Below, in pieces: positions 53,591 through 62,397 of a stretch of 64,000 nucleotides of DNA. This stretch comes from Amycolatopsis camponoti (GTDB lineage: Bacteria > Actinomycetota > Actinomycetes > Mycobacteriales > Pseudonocardiaceae). A program made the translations under genes and the position numbers. Location: positions 124,001-188,000 of the forward strand of contig NZ_CABVGP010000003.1 in NCBI RefSeq assembly GCF_902497555.1, given 5' to 3'. The first letter of the stretch is position 1. Every line of letters starts with the position of its first letter. The notes below the pieces were generated by a model. It was given only the letters and a program-made list of their open reading frames with translations. It made no database searches and was not told the DNA's origin.

Positions 53591-54519
53591 GGCTGCTCGC
53601 CTTCCCCGGCGATGGCCTGGGCACCGTCGCTGGCGGGTGTCGTAGCGGGGGCATCCAACGCCAGCACCCTCGCTTGTCTCTTGCCGGCGGCGATGCGGGC
53701 GAGCCAGGCGAACCCGGTGGCGAACAAACCGCCGATGGCGAGCAGGACCGCTTGGCCGGTGGCGGTGTCGTAGACGTCGAGGTAGGCGCGGTTGCCCACC
53801 ACGACTGCGGCAGCGAACGCGACGGTGGTGGCGACGATGAGCCGCACCGACGTGCGCGTCCGAGCTCGTCCTGCCTCCACCCGCATCCGCATCGCGGCCT
53901 GCCCGCGGGCGGTGGTCGCCAGCGAGCCGAGCAAGTCGCCGAGCTGGCGGGCCTGGCGCTCGGCGGCGAGGATCAACGCGGCGAGGACGAGGTCGGCGGT
54001 CGGGTCGTTCAGCTCACGCGCCACCGCGCGCAGTGCCGGCGCCAGCCGCTGCCCGCTGCCCAGCCGCGCGGTGAGCGTGGCGACCTCGGCGCGGATCGGG
54101 GCGGGGGTGAGCGGGGCGGTGACGAGGATGGCTTGCTCGAGCCCGGCTGCGGCCGAGAGCACGTCGCGCAGCATCTCCGTCCACGAGGCGATCGCCTCGA
54201 TCCGGGCGATCCGGCGGGCGTGGGCGCGGTCCGGGCCGACCAGCCGGGGCAGGAACCACACCGCCGTGCCGGCCAGCGCCGCCCCGGCCACCCATCCGGT
54301 CACCAATCCCGTTCCGGCGCTCACGGCGACCACCGTCGTCAGTCGCGCGAGTGCCCGCCGGTCACCGGCCTGCCTGCGAAAGGCCTGGACCAGCCTCGCA
54401 CCGGGTGAGTGTGCCGACGTGGCCGCGGCGGGGCGCCAGGCGGCAACGATCAGCAGCACGCCGGCGGCCGTCCCCAGCCCCAGCGCGGCGCCGGCACTCC
54501 AGGTGAGGTCGATGCTCAT
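53587..54519 (-). CDS. tadB: TadB-like inner-membrane platform protein (GspF domain)
   Basis: 310 aa. N-terminal helices (AALGLGTAAGVLLIVAAW, VAVSAGTGLVTGWVAGAALA), the GspF core WTEMLRDVLSAAAGLEQAIL and LAAERQARQLGDLLGSLA, and two C-terminal helices. Start at 54519 is set by the ATGA overlap with TadA; a longer open frame upstream is a shadow of TadA. Confidence 0.85.
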   Translation of the reverse strand: MSIDLTWSAGAALGLGTAAGVLLIVAAWRPAAATSAHSPGARLVQAFRRQAGDRRALARLTTVVAVSAGTGLVTGWVAGAALAGTAVWFLPRLVGPDRAHARRIARIEAIASWTEMLRDVLSAAAGLEQAILVTAPLTPAPIRAEVATLTARLGSGQRLAPALRAVARELNDPTADLVLAALILAAERQARQLGDLLGSLATTARGQAAMRMRVEAGRARTRTSVRLIVATTVAFAAAVVVGNRAYLDVYDTATGQAVLLAIGGLFATGFAWLARIAAGKRQARVLALDAPATTPASDGAQAIAGEGEQP

Positions 54520-55886
54520 GGCGTCCACCAGCCCTCTGGGCGGCTGAGCAGGTCCGGGTCGAATCCGGCCGCGACCAGGTCGTCGAGGGTGTCGGTGCGC
54601 AGCGCCCCGGCGACCGGCACTGCTCGGCGGTCGGGGCCGCGGCGGTAGACCTCGTTGGAGATCACCGTCCCGGCCTCGGCGTCGACCACCTCGCGGACCG
54701 AGGCGATCACCCGCGTCGTCCGGTCGGCCGCGCGGTCCAGGTGCACGACGAAGTGCACTGCGCTCGCCACGAGCAGCGCGGTGGCTTCCAGCGGCAGCCG
54801 CTCCGGGCCCTGCGCGGCGTAGGAAGCGAGTCGCGTGAACGCGATCTTCGAGCTGCTCGCGTGCAGGGTGGCCATGGAGCCGTCGTTGCCCTGGGACATG
54901 GCGTTGCACATCGGGATGACCTCGGGCCCGCGGATCTCCCCGACGATCACCCGGTCCGGACTCATCCGCAGGCCCCAGCGGACCAGCTCGGCCTGATCGA
55001 TGGCGCCCTCGCCCTCGACGTTGGGTTCGCGGGCTTGCAGCGCGGTGACGTCGGCGTGCCGTGCGGGGTCCAGCCCGAGTCCCAGTTCGAAGGCGTCCTC
55101 GATGGTCACCAGCCGCTCCAGCGGATCCATCTCCCCGGCCAGGGCCCGCAACATGGTCGTCTTCCCGGCGCCGGTGCCGCCGGTGATCAGCACGTTCTTG
55201 CGTGCTCGGACCAGCGCGCGCAGGAATCGCTCCAATCCGGCGTCGAGGGTGCCGCGGCGGCGCAGCCGGGCGAGGGTGGCGGTGAGGTAGCCGTGCCGGC
55301 GGATGGTGCACGCCGTCAATCCGCCGGCGGTCAGCCCGAGCACCGCGAAGAGCCGCTCGCCTCCGGGCAGTTGCAGGTTCAGGGCGGGTGAGCCGCGGTC
55401 GAAGCGGCGCTCCTCCGAGGACGCACGGGCGGCTAGGGTGCGGATCAGGTCGGTCAGTTCGTCGTTGGAGGCGGCCACGGGAGCGGCTTGGACGCGGCGG
55501 CCGTCGGCGTACTGGACGAACACCCGGTCGTGGCGATTGACCGCGATGGTCTCCACCTGCGGGTCGGCCAGCAGCGGCTGCAGGCCGCCGAGCCCGAACA
55601 CTTCATCCAGCACCTGCTCGACAAGCCGCGCCTCGGTGCCGGAGTCCGCCAGTTCCCGGCCGGCGACCAGCTCGGCCTCGCTGTGCGCAGCGAGGGCGCC
55701 GGCCAGGACCTCGCGGCCGATCTCCCGCCGCCGCGCAAGCGGCAGCGGGCCCTCGCCCGGGCGGGTCATCGCCTCGATACGTGCAGGCAGGTCGGTGGTG
55801 AGTGCGTGCCGCAGTCGCGTGCGGAGCCGCTGCGCGGCCATGGACGGGGGCGGAGACGGGGGCGTGGGGTTCCTGCTCGCGGTCAT
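54516..55886 (-). CDS. tadA: TadA/CpaF-type secretion ATPase
   Basis: 456 aa. N-terminal domain with GLQPLLADPQVETIAVNRHD, then the GspE/CpaF core: Walker A GGTGAGKTT at 236-244, LVTIEDAFELGL (Asp box), Walker B DRVIVGEIRGPEV and the His box ATLHASS. Hexameric motor of pilus assembly on the cytosolic face. Overlaps its neighbours by four bases. Confidence 0.93.
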   Translation of the reverse strand: MTASRNPTPPSPPPSMAAQRLRTRLRHALTTDLPARIEAMTRPGEGPLPLARRREIGREVLAGALAAHSEAELVAGRELADSGTEARLVEQVLDEVFGLGGLQPLLADPQVETIAVNRHDRVFVQYADGRRVQAAPVAASNDELTDLIRTLAARASSEERRFDRGSPALNLQLPGGERLFAVLGLTAGGLTACTIRRHGYLTATLARLRRRGTLDAGLERFLRALVRARKNVLITGGTGAGKTTMLRALAGEMDPLERLVTIEDAFELGLGLDPARHADVTALQAREPNVEGEGAIDQAELVRWGLRMSPDRVIVGEIRGPEVIPMCNAMSQGNDGSMATLHASSSKIAFTRLASYAAQGPERLPLEATALLVASAVHFVVHLDRAADRTTRVIASVREVVDAEAGTVISNEVYRRGPDRRAVPVAGALRTDTLDDLVAAGFDPDLLSRPEGWWTP

Positions 55887-56800
55887 GTGTGTGGCTCCGT
55901 GACGGTCGGGTGCGACGGGCGACCGCCCCGGGAAAGGTCACCTGCCGGTGGCTCCTGGTGTCCAGGAGCCAGGTCGGTGCGCGGCGGTGGAGCGGTCGCG
56001 CTGCCGCCGCGGGCGCCGGGGTCTGGCGATGGTGCGTCTGCGCTGCGCGTGTCGACGGCAGTTGGCGGTGGGGCTGCGGCGCTCGGGGCGGCGAGAGCGC
56101 GAGCGAGCGCGGCGACGTGGCGGGCCAGTCCGCCGGTTCGGCGGCGACGCCCGGATGGCGCTGCATGGCCGGTCAGAGCAGCTGCGGCCGTCGGATCGTG
56201 AGGAAGGCGCCCGATGGTCGGCACGCCCAGCTCGCGCTCGACCTCGGCGGTCGGGTAGCCCTCGCCGGTGAGCAGCAGTCCGGGCCGTGGCGTCCAGCGG
56301 CTTAGCTCCCCCAGCCGTGCCGCGGTGTGGGCGAGGTCCTCGCCGTGAGTGCCGCTGAGCAGGATGAGTGCGTCCGCTTGGCGCGCGATCGCTTCGGCTG
56401 GTGTGCCGGGATCGACCCGGCCGCAGTCGGCCAGTACTGCTACGCCGGGTTCGCGGGCGGCCGCGGGCAGCAGCTGCGGCTGGGCGCTGGTCAGGAGGTG
56501 CAGGGCGGCGCGCGCGTGCCCGCTGCCGGGCGGGGCGATCAGCACTCGCGTACCACCGGGCAGCACGTGGGTGTGGTCCCACACCACCTCGGGTCGAGGG
56601 TGCCGGCGTGCGGTGGCGGCGAGGCTGGCCAGTCCGGGGGTGGTCGGAACCCGCAACCGGATCGCCAGGTCGCCGCCGGCTGGGTCGATCTCGGCGATCA
56701 GCCGGCGGGTGTCTGCCAGGTCGGGCCAGTGCGTGGCGAGGGCGACGGCCAGGGTGGTCACCCCCGGCGAGCCGTGGACCGAGCACAAGGCGATCAGCAT
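55883..56800 (-). CDS. tadZ-like: TadZ/CpaE-like ParA-family protein with altered P-loop
   Basis: 305 aa. MinD/ParA-like N-terminus (IALCSVHGSPGVTTLAVALA) where the P-loop lacks the conserved Lys (SPGVTT instead of GKTT), then LIAEIDPAGGDLAIRL, AVLADCGRVDPG and ALILLSGTHGEDL. The last 80 residues are disordered. Such proteins localise the Tad machine at the pole; loss of the Lys suggests weak or no ATP hydrolysis. Overlaps TadA by four bases. Confidence 0.8.
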   Translation of the reverse strand: MLIALCSVHGSPGVTTLAVALATHWPDLADTRRLIAEIDPAGGDLAIRLRVPTTPGLASLAATARRHPRPEVVWDHTHVLPGGTRVLIAPPGSGHARAALHLLTSAQPQLLPAAAREPGVAVLADCGRVDPGTPAEAIARQADALILLSGTHGEDLAHTAARLGELSRWTPRPGLLLTGEGYPTAEVERELGVPTIGRLPHDPTAAAALTGHAAPSGRRRRTGGLARHVAALARALAAPSAAAPPPTAVDTRSADAPSPDPGARGGSATAPPPRTDLAPGHQEPPAGDLSRGGRPSHPTVTEPHT

Positions 56801-57510
56801 CAGCGGTCACCGCCCGCGGGCTGCAGCACCACGGCGAGCTGACCGGCCGGCGCTTGAGCCAGCGCCACGGCGTCGGTCGCGGTGAGGTCGAGCGAGACCA
56901 CGGTGGTCTGGTCCATGCCCGCGGGTGCGACGCCGACCACGGTGGCGCGCCAGGTCGCTCCCACCACCGGCGCCACAACGGTGGCCGTGGGCTGAGTCGC
57001 AGCGGCGGTAACGATCACGGAGATCGGGTCGCCGGCGGTCAGGTTAGGCGGGAACTGCCCGGGCTTCACCCCGACCGCGACGATCGCGCGGCCGGGTGCG
57101 GGCAGCCGGGCGGCGCCGACGGCATCCGGGGTCAGCAGGGCTCCGGGCCCGAGGGCGGTCGCCATCGGACGGCCCAAGACGGTCGCAGCGTCCTCGGCCG
57201 GGACAAGTGCGAGGCCCGGCGCCGCGGCCACGTCAACGATGCGGAGGTCCGCGCTGGTCAGCACGTGCCCGACGGTGACGGGCCTGGCCACGGCCAAGGT
57301 CGGCGTTCGGTCCTGGGTGCTGGTGGTCCACCAGACGGTTCCGCCGGTGCAGAACACGACCAGCAGCAACCCGGCAACCAGGTGCGGCTTTTTCCGCGGG
57401 CCGCGCCCGGATGTCGGTGCGGCAGGTTCGCCGGTACGGCCCAGCCACGACGCCTGCATGGATGCACCAGCGGGCGTCTGGCCGCGTGCGGGAGTGTCGG
57501 TGCTGGCCAC
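56800..57510 (-). CDS. cpaB-like: SAF-domain protein (CpaB/RcpC-like)
   Basis: 236 aa. One membrane helix (HLVAGLLLVVFCTGGTVWWT), then a SAF domain (TVGHVLTSADLRIVDV, RPMATALGPGALLTPDAV) and GRAIVAVGVKPGQFPPNLTA plus GDPISVIVTAA. CpaB-like proteins guide pilus assembly across the envelope. First membrane component of the Tad operon. Confidence 0.82.
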   Translation of the reverse strand: MASTDTPARGQTPAGASMQASWLGRTGEPAAPTSGRGPRKKPHLVAGLLLVVFCTGGTVWWTTSTQDRTPTLAVARPVTVGHVLTSADLRIVDVAAAPGLALVPAEDAATVLGRPMATALGPGALLTPDAVGAARLPAPGRAIVAVGVKPGQFPPNLTAGDPISVIVTAAATQPTATVVAPVVGATWRATVVGVAPAGMDQTTVVSLDLTATDAVALAQAPAGQLAVVLQPAGGDR

Positions 57511-57611
57511 GGGAGCCCTCCAAGGTGCCGCTCGCCCCGTACCGCGCCATCGGCGATGTACGCGAAATCGGGGTCAGGAAACGAATGTGGTGCGAGGACA
57601 GCGGGCTGGAT

Positions 57612-58631
57612 CTATCCGGTGCCGAGCGCCTGTGCTTCGGCGACCCGCAGCGAGGCGGCGGCGGTGGTGGTCAGGTCCGGGAAGGCGCCTGTAGCGCCTG
57701 CGCCGGCCCAGGTGATGCGCCACGACACCGTCGCGGTGATCGGGAACCGCTCGCCGGGGATGCCTGCCGAGGACCTCTGGTAGGTGTGTCCGCAATCGGG
57801 CGATGCGGCCTGCGCGGCACCGCCTGCGGGGAACGGGGTTCCAGGACCGGCGCAGGTCACGGTGGTTCCGTCGCCGGTGGACCAGGACACCGAGGTCGGG
57901 GTGGCGGTCGCGGTGACCGACACCGCGGGCACTGCTGCCGTCGCCGAGTGTGGCTGCCACATCGCCCGGTCCAGCCACAGCCACGTCGGTAGCCGGACCA
58001 GCTGCGTGCCGGCCGGGCTGGACGCGATCACCGGGCTGGGCAGTCGCAGCTGCGAGCGGGCCTGCTCGGCCAGCTGCTGCGGCGAGGGCAGCGGGGCCGC
58101 GCCGGCGGCTTGTCCGTCGGCGATCCACACCGGCGCCCTGAACAGCGCATCGCGCGAGCCCGGCCCGGAGCAGCGGTAGACGTACCACGCCCCGCCCCGA
58201 CCAGGCTCCTGTACCAGCCGAACGCCTGACGAGCGGACCTGAGACAGGCCCACCAACTGGATGCCGTCGACCCTCGATCGGCGGAGGCGTTGGCTCGCAG
58301 TCTGGATTCCGTCCGCCGGTGGCTGGTAGTCGCTTCGGACATACGAGCACGCCGCCCGGGTGTCCTCGCCCCCGACAATCCGGTCGCCCGGCGGCGAAAG
58401 CGTGTCGCGCTGCCCGCCTCTCGGCGCCGGCGCGCCGGGGTGAGGATCGGGCCGGGGTGCCGGCGCGTCATGAGTGCGTTGGCCCGCGCCGAGCTCGCAG
58501 CCGGGGTAGGAGCTCTGTCCACAGTCGACGTCGCCGTACCAATCCCCCGCGACCGCGGGCGCGACGCTCATCAGCATCACCGCCGACGCCGACGCGGCGA
58601 CGATGCCCAACCTGCGGGCGGCGGTCAGCAT
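57612..58631 (-). CDS. Secreted protein of the Tad locus
   Basis: 339 aa with a signal peptide (LGIVAASASAVMLMSVAPAV, cut after AGA-like residues), then a Pro/Arg-rich stretch and a mature domain with CSYVRSDYQPPADGIQTASQ, YVYRCSGPG, PTWLWLDRAMWQPHSATAAV and CGHTYQRSSAG. Similar signal-bearing proteins are found upstream of actinobacterial tad genes. Role unknown, possibly pilus-associated. Confidence 0.7.
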   Translation of the reverse strand: MLTAARRLGIVAASASAVMLMSVAPAVAGDWYGDVDCGQSSYPGCELGAGQRTHDAPAPRPDPHPGAPAPRGGQRDTLSPPGDRIVGGEDTRAACSYVRSDYQPPADGIQTASQRLRRSRVDGIQLVGLSQVRSSGVRLVQEPGRGGAWYVYRCSGPGSRDALFRAPVWIADGQAAGAAPLPSPQQLAEQARSQLRLPSPVIASSPAGTQLVRLPTWLWLDRAMWQPHSATAAVPAVSVTATATPTSVSWSTGDGTTVTCAGPGTPFPAGGAAQAASPDCGHTYQRSSAGIPGERFPITATVSWRITWAGAGATGAFPDLTTTAAASLRVAEAQALGTG

Positions 58632-59215
58632 GATCCGGTTCCTTCCACGGCGAACCGGGCCACCCGCCACGCACCGTCGGCGCCCAGCTTGACTTCGGCA
58701 TCGATCCGGTGTTTGCCGCCGGGTTCGTCGTCGGCAGGCTGTCCGGTTTCCGCCCGGAACTTCAACCAGGTGGTCGCGTCCGAGCAGTCGCGGATCACGA
58801 CCGTTTTCGGCTCGTACGGTGAGTCGACGGACTGGGCGACCGGGGAATTACTCGGGGCGCCTTTGCTGATCAGGCCGTTGTAGTGATCGGCGTAGAGCTG
58901 ACGCGACAGCACCGAGAGCGCGTCGCCGGTGGCGTGCTCGGCCAGTCGCGGCGACCGCCAGTCCGACGTCGTCGCGACGGCGGCGACGTCGCGCCACATA
59001 CCCAGGTAGGCATCGACCGCCTTCTGCTTGGCCGTGCCGGCAGGCGACGCGGTGGTGACTGTCGCAGCCCCGGCCGTCGGGGTGTTTGCCGACGATGTCG
59101 GAGCGTCGGCGCTGCCCGAGCTGCAGGCGCTCACAGCGAACCCGAGTACCGCAACGGTGACGGCGATGAGGCGCCGGCGGTCGCGCGTCGGTGCGCTCCC
59201 CCTCCGGTTGCGCAC
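58625..59215 (-). CDS. Lipoprotein with mce-associated/SnoaL-like fold
   Basis: 196 aa from a GTG at 59215. Lipobox AVSAC after a hydrophobic stretch (LIAVTVAVLGFAVSAC), a Thr/Ser linker, then QKAVDAYLGMWRDVAAVATT, YEPKTVVIRDCSDATTWLKF and HRIDAEVKLGADGAWRVARF, the pattern of NTF2-like extracytoplasmic domains. First gene of the minus-strand Tad operon; its promoter should lie in the 66-base gap before the divergent prepilin peptidase. Confidence 0.7.
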   Translation of the reverse strand: MRNRRGSAPTRDRRRLIAVTVAVLGFAVSACSSGSADAPTSSANTPTAGAATVTTASPAGTAKQKAVDAYLGMWRDVAAVATTSDWRSPRLAEHATGDALSVLSRQLYADHYNGLISKGAPSNSPVAQSVDSPYEPKTVVIRDCSDATTWLKFRAETGQPADDEPGGKHRIDAEVKLGADGAWRVARFAVEGTGSC

Positions 59216-59281
59216 GAGCGGGACGACGGTGCGACCAGGCAAGATGGCGGGCAGAGTGATCAGGCGCGAGCAGGAGGGGTC

Positions 59282-59932
59282 ATGCAGCTGTCGGCGTTCG
59301 GCCTGTGGTGGGTCATCGGAGCTGCCGTCCTCGGGCTCGGGCTCGGCGCTGCCGCGAGCGGCGCCACTCGTCGGCTGTTGCGGGACACGCGTGAGATCGC
59401 TGGTTCGTGGTGGCTGGGTGCGGTGATCACTGCGGTGCTGCTGGCGCTGTTGGCGTGGCGGGTCGGTGATCACGGCGAGTTCGCGGTGTACGGGTTCGCG
59501 GCGGTGCTCGGCCTGCCGTTGGCCGTCGTCGACTGGTGCGAGCACCGCCTCCCGCGGCGGCTGGCCGTGCCTCAGCTGGCGGGCGTGGTCGCCGGTTTCG
59601 GGGTCGTGTGCCTGGCTCATCGCGACCTGGGACCCGGGGTGCGTGCTGTCGGCGCTCTGCTGGCCGCCGGCGGTCTGGTCCTGGTGCTGGCCGTGCTGAC
59701 CCGGGGCGGTGTCGGGGCCGGGGACATCGTCGTCGCGGCCGTCGTCGGAGCCGTGACCGGCTGGACTGGCTGGCCGCAGGTGGCAGGTGCGCTGGTGGTG
59801 GCGTCCGGACTGGCGTTGCTGTTGCTCGTCGTCCCCGGCGCCCACCGCGGCGCCACGCGGGCTAGTTCCACGGTGCCGTTCGGGCCATGCCTGTTCGGCG
59901 GCGCACTGGTCATGATCCTGACCGGCGGCTGA
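59282..59932 (+). CDS. tadV: A24 prepilin peptidase of the Tad system
   Basis: 216-aa polytopic membrane protein. Catalytic aspartates are visible: D84 in AVVDWCEHRLPRR and D148 in GGVGAGDIVV, the GxGD motif. Short form without the N-methylation domain, as in TadV/FppA. Cuts the leader of Flp and TadE-like pilins at the membrane. RBS AGGAGGGG precedes the ATG. Divergent from the Tad operon. Its last 21 codons are duplicated at 61434-61499. Confidence 0.88.
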   Translation: MQLSAFGLWWVIGAAVLGLGLGAAASGATRRLLRDTREIAGSWWLGAVITAVLLALLAWRVGDHGEFAVYGFAAVLGLPLAVVDWCEHRLPRRLAVPQLAGVVAGFGVVCLAHRDLGPGVRAVGALLAAGGLVLVLAVLTRGGVGAGDIVVAAVVGAVTGWTGWPQVAGALVVASGLALLLLVVPGAHRGATRASSTVPFGPCLFGGALVMILTGG

Positions 59933-60305
59933 GCCGACCGCAACGACGGGGCCTCGCGACTCCGTCCGCGGGCGCACGACCTGCAAGTGCCGCGCCCTCA
60001 CCCGAGCGACGCGCAGCACGGGGCGTTGGGCCGACGTCGGCTGCCGCGACGCGTCAGGTGCGGCGAGGCCGGATCCGGTGTGCGGCGTCCGCGGGTGCTG
60101 CGCGATACCGGGGTGGCTGCGAGGCTGGTTCATGACTGCGCTTTCGTGGGAAGGGGTGAGGGGAAACGGCCGGCGGTGGTGGGTGAATTTCGCCGGCCGC
60201 CTCCCGGGGAAGGCGGCCACCATCGACGTGGGGAGAGGCGGCCGCCGGGCTCACGAGCCCAGAGGTGATGTCACCATTGCCGGTGGGTCATCGACCTTTG
60301 CGGGT
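59933..60305. other. Intergenic sequence of unit A
   Basis: 373 bases between prepilin peptidase and the secreted protein. It holds the terminator hairpin and otherwise no gene. It is the counterpart of 61500-61944. Confidence 0.6.
60195..60218 (-). terminator. Hairpin after the unit A secreted-protein gene
   Basis: GGCCGCCT / AGGCGGCC, an eight-base-pair perfect stem with an eight-base loop, about 90 bases beyond the stop of the 60306 gene on the minus strand. The counterpart in unit B is a perfect 22-base palindrome, so the structure has been kept. Confidence 0.6.
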
Positions 60306-60860
60306 TCAGCACCAGGGCAGGCTGCTCGGATCCGAACCGCCGCCCGGGTAGGTGTGCTGGGTGATCGACCACAGGTCGTGGCGCATCCAGCCGGATCGCC
60401 AGCCGGCCGAGGTCTGAACGGTCAGCCAGCCCCACACCCAGCCGTCGCGACCGGGGATCTGGCAACCTCCCCAGGCGGTCTGGCCGGGGTAGGCCAGAGC
60501 GATCACGGAACCGCTGGGCACCGAACTGCGGAGCCGGGCGCCCGAGGCGAGGATGTCGACCTCGATCGAGCTCTGCGTCGTCAGCGCCCGCCCGTCCTGT
60601 GTCATGCCCTTGGCACGGGTGGGGTGCCCGCCGAACGGGAGGGCCGTCAGCCCCCAGATCCGGGTGCCGTCCGGTGCGATCGCCGGCGCCGAGGAATCGA
60701 TCTCGCTCGGGACCCCGACGTCACGGTTCGCGCTGGGCGAGGCGGGCGACGTCGCCGGCGCGTGGGCGGTGGCCGCCTCGGCCAGACCGGCGCTCCCGAC
60801 CACCGTCGCCGCCGCGACGGCGCCGAGGATCCCGAGACGGACTCGTTGAGACAACATCAT
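60306..60860 (-). CDS. Secreted SH3-like protein, unit A
   Basis: 184 aa with a signal peptide (LGILGAVAAATVVGSAGLAE then AATA). The mature region contains IAPDGTRIWGL, ALTTQSSIEVDILASGARLR and DGWVWGWLTVQTSAGWRSGW, a bacterial SH3-like layout with two Cys (GGCQI, PWC). RBS GAGGAG before the ATG. Probably binds cell wall or surface. Positional counterpart of the 61945 gene though strongly diverged. Confidence 0.65.
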   Translation of the reverse strand: MMLSQRVRLGILGAVAAATVVGSAGLAEAATAHAPATSPASPSANRDVGVPSEIDSSAPAIAPDGTRIWGLTALPFGGHPTRAKGMTQDGRALTTQSSIEVDILASGARLRSSVPSGSVIALAYPGQTAWGGCQIPGRDGWVWGWLTVQTSAGWRSGWMRHDLWSITQHTYPGGGSDPSSLPWC

Positions 60861-61272
60861 TTGTGCTCCTCTGATGGAATTTCTTGTCCGAAATTCGAGG
60901 AGTCCCACCCGAGCCGACGGTTCACGGAGAACTGATTTTTGCTCTCCGCGGATAAGAATGGCAATACATCGTCGATCACGTGCATCGAGCTGCCAGGTTC
61001 CCCAACCTGTCGACACATGCAGAGGCTCGGTGTTGCTGTGGTGACCCCACGATCAGCGCCCGTGTTTGCTGATGCCGTCCACGCTGCCCAAGAAAACAAC
61101 CGAAGTCAAGGGACCCAGGACGGATATTTAGTTTTGTCAAGCCATCCGATTAAGGGCAACATTTATTGCCATCCGACACGCGGATTGCGTGACGTACCTT
61201 GCCGGCGTAAATGTTCCGGCGGCGACCGGCGAGAGAGATTCGGCTCGCGGCAGCAATTGGCTCCGGCCGCTA
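60861..61272 (-). promoter_or_regulatory. Long conserved 5' leader of the unit A secreted gene
   Basis: About 410 bases upstream of the 60306 gene with parts conserved in unit B: the hairpin arms ATCAGC (61052) and GCTGAT (61069), and TTCCCCAACCTG near 61000. The stem is maintained although its ten-base loop differs in the other copy. It may be a structured RNA leader; no riboswitch class could be assigned. Confidence 0.45.
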
Positions 61273-61433
61273 TCACCAGATCCGGGTGCCGTCGGGCGCC
61301 GCTACCGCCGCGCCCCTGGGGGGATGCGGCGGTGATCGAGCCATCGCGGGTGTCCGGACTGAGCGCGGCGGCCGAGACGGACTGGGCGGTCGTTGCGGCG
61401 GAGGCGGCGCCCGGTGGCGACGAACGGGGCCAC
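61273..61433 (-). pseudogene. Truncated copy of the small APDGTRIW-ending secreted protein
   Basis: Unit A counterpart of the 62803 gene. AATTAQSVSAA and LSPDTRDGSITAAS read in one frame, and GAAVAAPDGTRIW with its stop in another, so there is a frameshift near 61315. The signal-peptide part is missing because the sequence switches to duplicated prepilin-peptidase DNA at about 61434. Confidence 0.7.
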
Positions 61434-61499
61434 TCCACGGTGCCGTTCGGGCCATGCCTGTTCGGCAGGGCACTCGTGATGGTCCTCGCCGGTGACTGA
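61434..61499 (+). pseudogene. Duplicated C-terminal fragment of the prepilin peptidase
   Basis: Encodes STVPFGPCLFGRALVMVLAG and stop, against STVPFGPCLFGGALVMILTG at the end of the 59282 gene. It has no start or catalytic part and marks the left end of duplication unit B. Confidence 0.85.
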
Positions 61500-61944
61500 A
61501 GCCACCCGCGGCAACGACGCCGCGCAGACGAGCCCCTGCGCTCACGGCCTGCAGGTGCCTCCCGGCGACGCCCGCAGTCCGCGGCCTGGGGCGCAGAACG
61601 AGCACTAGCTCGCGCGACGCCGCCGCCGCGGTGAGCACGGATCTAGTGGGTCGCGTCAGCGACTGCGGTGAGGTGGCGTGGCCGCGTGATTCGGTCATGG
61701 CTGCACTTTCGTTGAGCGAAGGGGGTGGGAGACGGCCGGCGGTGGAGGGTGGATTCGCCGGCCGCCTCCCGGGAGGCGGCCACCATCGACGTGGGGAGAG
61801 GTGGCCGCCGGCTCACGAGCCCCGAGGTGACCTGCCGTAGGCGGTGGACCATGGACCGCAGCGGACTCGGCACCAGCGCTGGCCGGCAGGCGTCGATGGG
61901 CTCGCACTACGAGCGCGGCGCGAGCCCATCGACGCGGTCGCGGG
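61500..61944. other. Intergenic sequence of unit B
   Basis: 445 bases without a gene. Contains the 22-base palindrome at 61760 and a local inverted repeat GATGGGCTCG / CGAGCCCATC near 61895-61930, just downstream (minus strand) of the SH3-like gene. Confidence 0.55.
61760..61781 (-). terminator. Perfect 22-base palindrome, unit B terminator candidate
   Basis: GGCCGCCTCCC / GGGAGGCGGCC with no loop bases, matching the hairpin at 60195. It could terminate the 61945 gene or be a protein site. Confidence 0.5.
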
Positions 61945-62397
61945 TCAGCCGCAGAGACCGACGATGTTCCAGTTGCCGATGTGCAGGTAGGACGAGTGCA
62001 CATAGCCGATCGGCCCGGAGTTGACCTGCCCCCAGACCCACACGCCGGCCATGGTGGGATTCGTGCGGAAGCAGTAGGGCACGAATCGCTGGCCGTAGTA
62101 GCCGAGGCCGACAATGCGGTAGTTCGTACCGGGGCCTGTCCGAATGCGCACTCCGTCGCCAGCGATGTAACTCGCCGGCAGTGCGGCTGCCGCGGCCGCT
62201 CGGGCGGCGTTCACCGCGGCGGTGGCGTGCGGCGCCGCTCCTTCGCGAGTACCCGGCAGCGCGGCGATGCGGGTGCCGCCCGGTCCGGAAGCGACAGCCG
62301 AACTGTAGGACGCCGACGCGGGCCCTGTCCCGCCGACCAGGCTCGCGACCGCGGCAACGGCGATCAGCCCGGTTCTCACTATTCGAGTCAATGACAT
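61945..62397 (-). CDS. Secreted SH3b-domain protein, unit B
   Basis: 150 aa. Signal peptide (IVRTGLIAVAAVASLVGGTG, then PASAS), a short linker, and an SH3b domain: YIAGDGVRIRTGPGTNYRIV, GLGYYGQRFVPYCFRT, VWVWGQVNSGPIGYVHSSYL, with a disulfide-capable pair (YCF, GLCG). AAGGAG lies before the ATG. Expected cell-wall association. Confidence 0.8.
   Translation of the reverse strand: MSLTRIVRTGLIAVAAVASLVGGTGPASASYSSAVASGPGGTRIAALPGTREGAAPHATAAVNAARAAAAAALPASYIAGDGVRIRTGPGTNYRIVGLGYYGQRFVPYCFRTNPTMAGVWVWGQVNSGPIGYVHSSYLHIGNWNIVGLCG

Larger units (their letters stand above)
59867..61433. repeat. Tandem duplication, unit A (about 1.57 kb)
   Basis: Diverged direct duplicate of 61434-63000. Matching anchors: TCCACGGTGCCGTTCGGGCC at 59867 and 61434; the hairpin at 60195 and 61760; GATCAGCGCC at 61051 and 62576; ACCAGAT(C/T)CGGGTGCCGTC at 61275 and 62805. 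Offsets of 1567, 1565, 1525 and 1530 bases show small indels. Confidence 0.75.
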
